A DNA stretch of 17,226 nucleotides, from the NCBI GenBank assembly GCA_035653295.1, contig DASRCB010000252.1:1-17226 (forward strand). Reading direction: 5' to 3'. The number at the start of each line of letters is the position of its first letter. Position 1 is the stretch's first letter. The notes under the pieces are model-generated. The model was not told where the DNA came from. It was given only the letters and a program-made list of their open reading frames with translations, and did no database searches. Of this stretch, positions 8,067 through 14,243 are shown in pieces. The DNA is from DASRCB01 sp035653295 (GTDB lineage: Bacteria > Acidobacteriota > Terriglobia > Bryobacterales > Bryobacteraceae). The translations under genes and the position numbers were made by a program.

Positions 8067-11000
8067 TCAGAAGGTCAGTTTCAGAGCCAGCGCCATACCT
8101 CGTGGGTTGCTCGAGAATGCCTGGCTGGGCTGATGGAAGATAGTCGCCTGCGGCTCCATCACCTGGCGCTGCAGTCCGCCGGTGAACCCCAGCGGGGCGA
8201 CGTCGTTGATAAAGCCACCCACGTACTGCGGATGGTTCAGCACGTTGCCGACGCGCGCCGAAAACTCCAGCGCGAATCGCTCCGTGACGTTGAACCGCTT
8301 CGCCGCCGTCGCGTCGATGTCGTTAATCGGATTCAGGTGCATCGTATCGCGAGCGGCGTTCGGAAGCGTGCCGAGGCCGGCTTTAATGTACATGGCGTTG
8401 GGATTGGTCGCGAGATACGCCACCACGTCGCCATTGCTGTTCTTCAGCGACGTAACGTTCGAGCCCAGGTACGGGCTTCCGGACGGGTTTATGATCGTGC
8501 GGTCCGTCGCCGAGTCCGTATTCAAATTCGAGTCGGTCCCGCTCTGAACCGTCACCAGCGTTCCGGTCTGATACGTGTACACCGGCGCGATCTCCCAGTT
8601 GCCGACGATGTTCTTCATGAACCAGTTGCTGTTCTTGAAGAACGGCACATCGTAGATCATCTCGAACGTGAAGCGCTGCCGGTGATCCAGCCCGGAACTG
8701 GCGCGATCCAGCTTGAGGTTCTGGAAGTCCTCCGGCCGCCGCGGCGTCAGCACGGTGGTGAACGCCGTCGCCGTCGAATCGTCGATGTTATGGCTCCAGG
8801 TGTACGCACCCACGAACTGCAGACCGCTCGCGAAGCGGCGCGTCAGCTGGTTGGCCCAGCCGTGATACGTGGAGTTGCCTACCGGCATGAAACCAACGAT
8901 CGGGCTGTAGTAGCCGTAATCGAGGTAAGGCTGCAGCAGGTATCCGCCGTTGTTAAACGCCGTCTCCAGCTTGCTCAGCGTATTCGGCAGCGAATCCAGC
9001 GTCGCCTGGCTCGGAGCGGTCAAATAGGTCGGTAGCTGATTTGACTTGTTCACCACCGCCTGAATATTGATACGGTCCTGCATCGGCAGGTCAATACCCC
9101 GGCTGCCCAGATAACGGCTCTCGAAGGTGTAGTTCTCACCGAACACGTGCTGCACGCCGAAGTTCCACTGCAGCGACTCCGGCCGCCTCTGGTCCGGAAC
9201 GAACGACGCGGTGTTGGCGCGCAGCGTCGCCGGATCCGTCGGCGGCGTGTACGCCCCGATAATTCCGCCATTGGCCAGGAACCCGGTTCCGCTCTGGCCG
9301 GTGACGTCAATCGTGCTGTTAAACACCGGAGGCTCGCTCAGGATGCCCAGATTGTCGTACAGGATGTCGTAGTTCCGCCCGAAGCCCGCGCGAATCGACG
9401 TCTTCCCGGTGGTGCCCGGCGACCACGCGATGCCCACGCGCGGCATCCATGCATTCTTCTGCGTTTTCGGATTGCCGAAGGTGATCAGCCCCGGAGTGCT
9501 GGCCGCCGCATTGAGCTTCTGCAGCGTCTCGGTATACGGCACGGTCAGGTACTCGTAGCGAACGCCAATGTTGATGGTCAGGTTGGGACGGATCTTCCAC
9601 GAATCGTTCCCGAACCAGCCCAGCAGATACTGGTCGCCCGAATAAACGCCCGTTCCCACCGAGCGCTGCGCCACCGCGTCCGGAAAGTTGTCGAACAGGA
9701 AGTCGGAAAGATAGGTCCACTCGTAATCGCCGCGCGAGCGCTGCAGGAAGTTCTGCGGCGAAATCGATCGCCACCCGTCAAACCCGAACTTCAGGCTGTG
9801 GTTCCCTTTCACCCAGCTGACGCTGTCCGCACCCTGCCACGTGTTCTGGATACCGTATTGCGGCGCGTTCGGGTCCGGGCCCCAGTTGTTGATGTTCAGA
9901 TCGTAAATCGCCAGCGTCGGAAACTGGTCCAGGCCCGGGAACTTCTGCCCCGTAACCGGGAAGTTCTGGTTCAGCCGGTTGTAGCCCAGCCGCAGCTCGT
10001 TCGTCACCGCCGGGCTGAACGTGTGGTATTCGGAAATCTCCACCACGTACGCGTTCGACGGAATTGTGGTGTAGAACTCCGCCGGGAACCCGCTGGTGTC
10101 GATCCCGCCAAAGCGGTTGAAAATGTAGCGCCCGCGGATGGAGTCCTTATCCGACAGGTTGTAGTCCAGCGAGGCCACGCCGCGTGATGTGTTGCTGAAA
10201 TTGGGCGCAGCCACCGAGATGGAGCCCACCGGAATGGTGGTCAGCCCTGCGCCGCTGCCCGCCCACGCGCCCGTACCCAGGGAGCGGTTTCCGGGGCCGA
10301 CCTGAATGGTGCTGGTCAGCGGCAGCCCCTCTGTCGTCGCCGTCGCGCCCGTGCCCATGTATTTCTGCAACTGCTGCAGGTTGGTCTGGTTGATCCCCGG
10401 AATCGCCGCCAGCATGGCGTAACCTTCCTGCGTCGGAGCGAAATACTGCGTCGCGCCGCCCAGCTGCCCGAATGGCTCGTACTCGTAATTCACGAAGAAG
10501 AACAGCTTGTTGCGCTTGATCGGCCCGCCGAAATTCCCGCCGAACCGGTTATCGTCGTAGCGCGGATGCAGTGGAGTGCCCAGCACCGCTGACAAATTGT
10601 CCGCCGCCAGGTAATCCCGATTCACGTTGTACTCATACAGCGCGCCATGGAAAGAGTTCGTTCCGCTCTTCACCACCTGATTGAACTGGCCGCCCGAAGA
10701 GTGTCCGAATTCCGGCGAGAACTGGTTCTGCAGGACGGTGAATTCCGCCACCGCGTCGTTCGGAATCGTGAGCACCGGCCCGGTCACGCTCTTGTTGTTG
10801 ATGTCCACGCCCTCAACCGTGTAGTTGTTATTGGTCGGGCGCTGCCCGCCGATCGACGGGCCCGTCCCCTGCCCGATCCCCCCGCTGGATGCAACGCCGG
10901 CATTCAGGAGCGACAGGTTGATGACCCCCGAACCGGAGCTCGCCGTCGGCAGATCCATCATCTGCTTCGTCTCGAAGGTCTCCTGCACCTGGGCCGTGCT

Positions 11001-11390
11001 GGTGTCGATGGCCACCGCCGCCGTGCTCACTTCAACCGTCGTCGCCGTCTGCCCCACCTGCAGGGTCACGTTCGCGGTCACCGTCTGGTTCAGCGGCACC
11101 TGTACGTCGGCCACCTTCGCTTTCGCAAATCCGGCCGCGTTCACTGTAACGGTGTAGGCGCCGGCCGGCACGTTCGGAATCCGATATTCGCCCGTCGACG
11201 TCGATGTCGTCGAGCTTGCAACGCCAGTCGCTTCATTCGTCGCTGTGACCGGCGCGTTGGGAACCGTTGCCCCAGTGGGATCGTAAACGGTTCCGACAAT
11301 ATTGCCGCTGGTTACCTGGGCAAAGAGCTGCCCACCAAGCAGCGTCAGAGTTGCGACCAACAACCCCGGACGAGTTTTTCTCAAGAGCAT
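8067..11390 (-). CDS. TonB-dependent receptor, Oar-like, with N-terminal carboxypeptidase-regulatory domain (receptor 2)
   Basis: 1107 residues. The ATG at 11390 follows a strong Shine-Dalgarno (GAGGAGA at 11392-11398 on the minus strand). The signal peptide is MLLRKTRPGLLVATLTLLGG then QLFAQ; next come the carboxypeptidase-regulatory-like domain (about 28-112: NIVGTVYDPTGATVPNAPVT; GEYRIPNVPAGAYTV), the plug-like region (GQRPTNNNYTVEG; PNDAVAEFTVLQNQFSPEFG; VKSGTNSFHGALYEY) and a barrel ending ALALKLTF. These landmarks match receptor 1 in order and spacing, and the lengths differ by one residue, so the pair arose by tandem duplication with later divergence. Shared plug words (GVASSGGxGQGTGPS) make the relation plain. 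It is an outer-membrane protein of unknown substrate. It has its own terminator (8009-8034) and upstream region, so it can be regulated separately from its paralog. Confidence 0.9.
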   Translation of the reverse strand: MLLRKTRPGLLVATLTLLGGQLFAQVTSGNIVGTVYDPTGATVPNAPVTATNEATGVASSTTSTSTGEYRIPNVPAGAYTVTVNAAGFAKAKVADVQVPLNQTVTANVTLQVGQTATTVEVSTAAVAIDTSTAQVQETFETKQMMDLPTASSGSGVINLSLLNAGVASSGGIGQGTGPSIGGQRPTNNNYTVEGVDINNKSVTGPVLTIPNDAVAEFTVLQNQFSPEFGHSSGGQFNQVVKSGTNSFHGALYEYNVNRDYLAADNLSAVLGTPLHPRYDDNRFGGNFGGPIKRNKLFFFVNYEYEPFGQLGGATQYFAPTQEGYAMLAAIPGINQTNLQQLQKYMGTGATATTEGLPLTSTIQVGPGNRSLGTGAWAGSGAGLTTIPVGSISVAAPNFSNTSRGVASLDYNLSDKDSIRGRYIFNRFGGIDTSGFPAEFYTTIPSNAYVVEISEYHTFSPAVTNELRLGYNRLNQNFPVTGQKFPGLDQFPTLAIYDLNINNWGPDPNAPQYGIQNTWQGADSVSWVKGNHSLKFGFDGWRSISPQNFLQRSRGDYEWTYLSDFLFDNFPDAVAQRSVGTGVYSGDQYLLGWFGNDSWKIRPNLTINIGVRYEYLTVPYTETLQKLNAAASTPGLITFGNPKTQKNAWMPRVGIAWSPGTTGKTSIRAGFGRNYDILYDNLGILSEPPVFNSTIDVTGQSGTGFLANGGIIGAYTPPTDPATLRANTASFVPDQRRPESLQWNFGVQHVFGENYTFESRYLGSRGIDLPMQDRINIQAVVNKSNQLPTYLTAPSQATLDSLPNTLSKLETAFNNGGYLLQPYLDYGYYSPIVGFMPVGNSTYHGWANQLTRRFASGLQFVGAYTWSHNIDDSTATAFTTVLTPRRPEDFQNLKLDRASSGLDHRQRFTFEMIYDVPFFKNSNWFMKNIVGNWEIAPVYTYQTGTLVTVQSGTDSNLNTDSATDRTIINPSGSPYLGSNVTSLKNSNGDVVAYLATNPNAMYIKAGLGTLPNAARDTMHLNPINDIDATAAKRFNVTERFALEFSARVGNVLNHPQYVGGFINDVAPLGFTGGLQRQVMEPQATIFHQPSQAFSSNPRGMALALKLTF

Positions 11391-11480
11391 ATCTCCTCTG
11401 GTTCGTCGCCACCATGCCGCTCATCGGGGTTCCGAAATCGCGGCCGCAGCGGTGGCGGCAGTGTAAGTTGTCCGGAGCGA

Positions 11481-11496
11481 TGCACGCGCGTTACCA
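11481..11496 (-). promoter_or_regulatory. Candidate sigma-54-like -24/-12 element for receptor 2
   Basis: The minus strand reads TGGTAACGCGCGTGCA: GG and GC at sigma-54 spacing, with the flanking T, A and TGCA matching. It lies about 90 nt before the start codon. It is a weak match alone; its interest is that the paralog has a similar element in the same position class. Confidence 0.25.
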
Positions 11497-11543
11497 GCTC
11501 GTGACAACAATGTTTTCAAAAACTTACAAGTACATGTTGCGGT

Positions 11544-11549
11544 TATAAT
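11544..11549 (+). promoter_or_regulatory. Candidate -10 box (TATAAT), possibly for the rsbW-like operon
   Basis: A perfect TATAAT in a GC-rich genome. The best -35 is CTTACA at a short 15-nt spacing, so the promoter is uncertain. It is about 240 nt before the rsbW-like start. Confidence 0.3.
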
Positions 11550-11786
11550 CCGGATTTCGGAATTGCCGTGAATTGCGCCATTCCAGAAACGGAACCGAGA
11601 TGGGTTACAACCTGTTACATCATGCGCCCGACACACGGACCGTAAGCCGCTCCGCCCTGAAGCCGCTCCCTGCCGTCACACCCGGCAAATCGCGCCCTGC
11701 CGCCGGCATCGTCCAAATATCTGTCGCGCTTGACTTTGCAGCCCCGACTATTTTAGGTTGGTCATTCGTGCGTCCTGGCCGCCACG

Positions 11787-12245
11787 ATGGCCCAAACCGA
11801 GCCTATGGCAGATAACACAAGCGGCGAAGTCCTCGCCCTGGACGAGCTGCTCGAATCGTCGCTGGAAAGCGTCGATGCCGCGGAAACGTCGGTCCTGAAG
11901 GTCGCGGAGGAGGCTGGCTTTGATGAGGAATCCCTGCACAAGATCGGCATGGCCGTGCGCGAGGCCATGGTCAATGCGGTGGTGCATGGGAACCGCTACA
12001 GCGCCCGCAAGCGGGTACACCTCCAGGTCTCCCGCGCCGCCGACCATCTGAGCATCGTCATTCGTGACGAAGGTGAGGGGTTCGAGTTCGAAAACCTCCC
12101 GGACCCGCTCTCCGAGGAAAACCTGCTCCGCCAGTCCGGCCGCGGGCTGCTGCTCATGCAGGCCTTCGTGGATAAACTGGACGTGCGGCGGCGGACCTCC
12201 GGCGGCACCGAGGTTCGCATGATAAAGTATTTGGCCAGCGACTGA
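11787..12245 (+). CDS. RsbW/SpoIIAB-like anti-sigma regulatory serine kinase (HATPase_c_2)
   Basis: 152 residues with a GHKL ATPase core. N-box: GMAVREAMVNAVVHGN with E59 and N63. G1 box: RDEGEGF (93-99). G2 box: QSGRGLLLM (116-124). Proteins of this type bind a sigma factor or another partner and phosphorylate a STAS-domain antagonist on serine, so releasing or capturing the partner (partner switching, cytoplasmic). The gene for a matching STAS protein follows 42 nt downstream on the same strand. The first ATG (11787) is used; ATG 11805 is an alternative, and neither has a clear Shine-Dalgarno. The first ~35 residues form an acidic leader. No sigma factor or PP2C phosphatase gene is next to it, so the true partner is unknown. 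Confidence 0.88.
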   Translation: MAQTEPMADNTSGEVLALDELLESSLESVDAAETSVLKVAEEAGFDEESLHKIGMAVREAMVNAVVHGNRYSARKRVHLQVSRAADHLSIVIRDEGEGFEFENLPDPLSEENLLRQSGRGLLLMQAFVDKLDVRRRTSGGTEVRMIKYLASD

Positions 12246-12287
12246 ACGGGGCCGAAATCTGTGCTAATGAACCCGAGGAGGCTATAG

Positions 12288-12632
12288 GTGAGCGTTAAAC
12301 TGACAACGCGGCAGGTAGGTGATGTGACCGTTATCGACGCCGCGGGACGAATCACGCTGGGCGAAGGGGCCAGCACGTTCCGTGACACCATTCGCGATCT
12401 GGCGTCCAAAGGCAATAAAAAACTGTTGCTCAATCTGAGCGACGTATCTTATATCGACAGCTCCGGAATCGGCGAGCTCGTCTCCGGTTTTACCACCGTC
12501 ACCAACCATGGCGGCCAGCTCAAGCTCCTCGGCCTGAGCAAGCGCGTCAAAGACCTGCTGCAGATCACGAAATTGTATACCGTTTTCGAAGTGTTCGACG
12601 ACGAAGCCAGCGCCGTCCGCAGCTTCGCCTGA
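12288..12632 (+). CDS. RsbV/SpoIIAA-like anti-anti-sigma factor (STAS domain)
   Basis: 114 residues, a single STAS domain. The start is GTG at 12288, fixed by a strong GAGGAGG Shine-Dalgarno (12275-12281) six nt upstream. The phosphorylation loop is SDVSYIDSSGIGELV (51-65); Ser58 aligns with the serine phosphorylated in B. subtilis SpoIIAA (Ser58) and RsbV (Ser56). The rest (LLLNL strand, GGQLKLLGLS, LLQITKLYTVFEVFDDEASA) is typical of the family. When unphosphorylated it would bind the RsbW-like kinase and free its partner. Gene order is kinase then antagonist, the reverse of the Bacillus rsbV-rsbW order. It is probably co-transcribed with the preceding gene. Confidence 0.92.
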   Translation: MSVKLTTRQVGDVTVIDAAGRITLGEGASTFRDTIRDLASKGNKKLLLNLSDVSYIDSSGIGELVSGFTTVTNHGGQLKLLGLSKRVKDLLQITKLYTVFEVFDDEASAVRSFA

Positions 12633-12860
12633 CCCTTTCCCATCCGCGAGGGAGGCCGTCGCGCCTCCTTCGCGCCCTCACGCCTCTTTGCCGACCAGCG
12701 TTTCGCGGTAGTTCCCCCCGTTTCCAGTCACTTGCAGCCAGCGGCTTCCGGGGTTTTCCTGAGCCGCCCCCAGGAAAACTGCTTCCAGAAATCCGAGTCG
12801 GAATCCCCACTCTTTGGTGAGGGGACGCGCGCATAGCGCGTCCGGGAAAGCAGGGAAAAC
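12633..12860 (+). promoter_or_regulatory. Structured leader before the response-regulator gene
   Basis: 228 nt without a gene, holding several hairpins: GGAGGC/GCCTCC (12651-12656/12663-12668, perhaps a weak terminator for the STAS gene); GTTTTCCTG/CAGGAAAAC (12753-12761/12771-12779, 9 bp); and GGACGCGC-GCATA-GCGCGTCC (12823-12843, 8 bp perfect). The segment 12771-12797 resembles 12851-12879, so the arm GTTTTCCTG could also pair with CAGGGAAAAC (12851-12860), which holds the ribosome-binding site. Confidence 0.45.
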
Positions 12861-13742
12861 GTGCTCGCAGAAGCATCCGAACACAAACAACCGGCCGCAT
12901 TGCTCCTGGCCGACGACTTTACGCTGTTGCGCGAAGGCCTGGCCGCCATTTGCGAAAGACTGGGCGCCTACCGCGTCGTTGCGCAGTGCTCTGACGGCAA
13001 TCAGGCCCGCCAGGCGCTGGCGGAATCCACACCCGATCTGGCAGTCATCGATTTCAACCTTCCGGCCGTTTCCGCGCTGGAACTGCTCGCCGAGCTTCGC
13101 GAATCCGGCTCTTCGGTCCGCACCGTCATCATGGCCGCGCAGCGCGATCGCAAAGTTGTCATGGAATCGCTGCGCGCCGGCGCACGGGGCGTCCTGCTCG
13201 AGTCCGACAGCTCCGCCGAGGTGCTGCTGGGTCTGGAGCAGGTCATGAACGGCGGTGTCTGCCTGTCGCCCGCATTCTCGCTGCCTGAGGTGTTCGGCAA
13301 TGAGGCGGCCGAAGAGAAACAGCCGCCCGATCCGCTGGACTGCCTGAGCACCCGCGAATTTCAGGTGTATTCCCTGCTCGTGGATGGCGTGCGCGCGAAG
13401 GAAATTGCCGCTCGCCTGAACCTCAGCCCCAAAACGGTGGATACCTATCGCGCCAGCCTGATGCGCAAGCTCAACATCAACCATCTTCCCGGGCTCGTCC
13501 GCTTCGCCATGGAGCACGAGATCACACGGCCGAATGGGCTTGCGATTCAGCGGAGCTCAGAGCCGGCTGCGGATGCCCGCTACGATGCCGTGCCTGAAAG
13601 TGCAGCTCCCTTCGCCCGCAACGGCTGCACCTCCAGGGTGCAATCCCCATTTGCAGCAGCAGCCATTCGATCGGACCACGCCGGCGCGAACGGCGAACGT
13701 ATATCGACCCGCAACCCGAACAACGCTGTTCTTTCACGCTAG
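12861..13742 (+). CDS. LuxR/NarL-type response regulator with degenerate receiver domain and unusual C-terminal extension
   Basis: 293 residues from GTG 12861 (AGGGA at 12852-12856 as Shine-Dalgarno). The receiver domain spans about 12-130: acidic pair D18/D19 and phospho-acceptor D64 (LAVIDFNLP). The conserved Ser/Thr is Ala92 (VIMA) and the conserved Lys is Glu114 (VLLES, where NarL has LLKD). The HTH spans about 160-220: LSTREFQVYSLLVDG, KEIAARLNLSPKTVDTYRAS, ending KLNINHLPGLVRFAMEHEI. It probably binds DNA; the receiver may be phosphorylated abnormally or not at all. Family members normally stop near residue 220. The last ~70 residues are low-complexity, show a less GC-biased third codon position than the body, and lie opposite a zinc-ribbon ORF, so they may be read-through rather than a domain. 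No histidine kinase is adjacent. Confidence 0.85.
   Translation: MLAEASEHKQPAALLLADDFTLLREGLAAICERLGAYRVVAQCSDGNQARQALAESTPDLAVIDFNLPAVSALELLAELRESGSSVRTVIMAAQRDRKVVMESLRAGARGVLLESDSSAEVLLGLEQVMNGGVCLSPAFSLPEVFGNEAAEEKQPPDPLDCLSTREFQVYSLLVDGVRAKEIAARLNLSPKTVDTYRASLMRKLNINHLPGLVRFAMEHEITRPNGLAIQRSSEPAADARYDAVPESAAPFARNGCTSRVQSPFAAAAIRSDHAGANGERISTRNPNNAVLSR
13522..13737 (-). CDS. Small zinc-ribbon-like protein, antisense within the response-regulator ORF
   Basis: 71 residues from GTG 13737; the frame is open to a GTG at 13887, but that extension translates the interspersed repeat and is unlikely to be coding. Two CxxC knuckles are visible, C6/C9 (RCSGCG) and C37/C40 (RCSRCG), separated by a basic linker (VRRSRRRGPIEWLLLQMGIAPW). 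The pattern CxxCGS-x3-RRSRRRG-x7-LLxxGIxPWRCxxCGRR recalls small acidobacterial proteins I know only as hypothetical; the function is unknown, with metal and perhaps nucleic-acid binding as an inference. No convincing Shine-Dalgarno is present. The whole ORF lies opposite the final 74 codons of the response-regulator ORF, so one of the two reading frames here may be spurious. The patterned cysteines favour this strand for 13620-13737. Confidence 0.5.
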   Translation of the reverse strand: MKEQRCSGCGSIYVRRSRRRGPIEWLLLQMGIAPWRCSRCGRRELHFQARHRSGHPQPALSSAESQAHSAV

Positions 13743-13777
13743 AGTAGAGCGGCGGACCACCAAAAGTTCTCCGCCTC

Positions 13778-13824
13778 GCTTTGTGGGGCAGGCTCCCAGC
13801 CTGCGGCGGGCTCCCGAGCCCGCC
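13778..13824 (+). repeat. Double-hairpin interspersed repeat, copy 3
   Basis: GCTTTGTGG, then GCAGGCT-CCC-AGCCTGC (13788-13804), directly followed by GGCGGGCTC/GAGCCCGCC (13805-13824). Same order and orientation as the other copies. It starts 36 nt past the response-regulator stop. Confidence 0.87.
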
Positions 13825-13917
13825 ATGGCCCGCGACAGGATAGTACTTCGAACACCGCGGAATACGCCGCAATCCCACATCGTTCACGCCTCAACCTGGT
13901 GTATCCTGTTGCTGGAG

Positions 13918-13943
13918 CCGCCGCAGGGTCTACACTGCGGCGG
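13918..13943. other. Hairpin downstream of the 23-codon ORF
   Basis: Perfect 9-bp stem CCGCCGCAG (13918-13926) / CTGCGGCGG (13935-13943) with an 8-nt loop. On the minus strand it begins 9 nt after the stop of the 23-codon ORF. No T-run follows, so it is not a typical intrinsic terminator. Confidence 0.55.
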
Positions 13944-13952
13944 TTCTGCCGG

Positions 13953-14024
13953 CTACCGTTTTCTGGTAACCAGCTTCACGGTGATCCTGAGTATTACCTT
14001 CAGGACCAGTCGTGGAAGAGGCAT
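13953..14024 (-). CDS. Candidate 23-residue basic hydrophobic peptide
   Basis: ATG at 14024 with a textbook Shine-Dalgarno, AAGGAGG (14031-14037 on the minus strand), six nt upstream, which is among the best ribosome-binding sites in the window. The peptide begins MPLPRLVLKV and ends VTRKR: branched hydrophobics with regularly spaced Arg/Lys and no acidic residue, so an amphipathic, membrane-seeking or leader peptide is possible. I do not recognise the family. It sits between two strong hairpins (14055-14083 upstream and 13918-13943 downstream). On the same strand further downstream lie repeat copy 3 and then the zinc-ribbon ORF. It may be a regulatory leader peptide, a small membrane protein, or a chance ORF behind a purine-rich stretch. 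Confidence 0.42.
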   Translation of the reverse strand: MPLPRLVLKVILRITVKLVTRKR

Positions 14025-14054
14025 GGTAGGCCTCCTTTCCGCTCGAAGGTGATT

Positions 14055-14083
14055 GAGACCCGGCGTTGCAAGCGCCGGGTCTC
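14055..14083. other. Perfect 11-bp hairpin in the leader of the 23-codon ORF
   Basis: GAGACCCGGCG (14055-14065) / CGCCGGGTCTC (14073-14083) with a 7-nt loop. No T-run follows on either strand. On the minus strand it lies 18 nt upstream of the AAGGAGG Shine-Dalgarno. It could be a transcript-stabilising or protein-binding element. Confidence 0.6.
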
Positions 14084-14217
14084 GCTGCTTCGAGCCTCCA
14101 TGGTCGGCTCTCACACAGCGCAGACCCGAGTCACCTTCGCAGCGGAAATGAGGTAGTGGCGCGAGCCGAGCGCGGCTCTCACGCGCGCGAGAATCCGGTC
14201 ACCTGATCGTAACGGTT

Positions 14218-14243
14218 GTTTACCGAAACATCGGCATGGCAAT
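14218..14243 (+). promoter_or_regulatory. Candidate sigma-B-like promoter for the YsnF stress genes
   Basis: GTTTAC, 14 nt, GGCAAT. The Bacillus sigma-B consensus is GTTTAA, 12-15 nt, GGGWAW, so each box has one mismatch and the spacing fits. It is 24 nt before the start codon of a general-stress-type gene. The RsbW/RsbV-like pair upstream makes this attractive, but no sigma-B is known here and chance is not excluded. Confidence 0.3.

Larger units (their letters stand above)
11391..11786. other. Intergenic region between divergent receptor 2 and rsbW-like gene
   Basis: About 400 nt without a convincing gene. On the minus side it holds the receptor 2 Shine-Dalgarno and a sigma-54-like element (11481-11496). 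On the plus side there is TATAAT at 11544-11549 and, nearer the rsbW-like start, TTGACT at 11730-11735 with only a poor -10 behind it. An ACATGTA word (minus strand, 11531-11537) is shared with the palindrome upstream of receptor 1. Small open frames here look like chance. Confidence 0.5.

Noticed and set aside
8064..10187. Long plus-strand ORFs over receptor 2
   Set aside because: They are antisense shadows in GC-rich coding sequence; the minus frame has signal peptide, plug and barrel.
12678..13517. 279-residue minus-strand ORF over the response regulator
   Set aside because: It is a shadow of the receiver and HTH coding region, whose plus frame has clear motifs.
13825..14052. Plus-strand ORF of 75 codons after repeat copy 3
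   Set aside because: It has no motif or Shine-Dalgarno and crosses two hairpins and the opposite-strand small ORF.
14055..14083. Possible tRNA or intrinsic terminator
   Set aside because: A single 11-bp stem without cloverleaf arms, and no T-run on either strand.
14154..14204. 16-codon plus-strand ORF from a GTG behind GAGG
   Set aside because: It is very short, the Shine-Dalgarno is a decayed copy of the inverted leader, and the peptide has no notable character.
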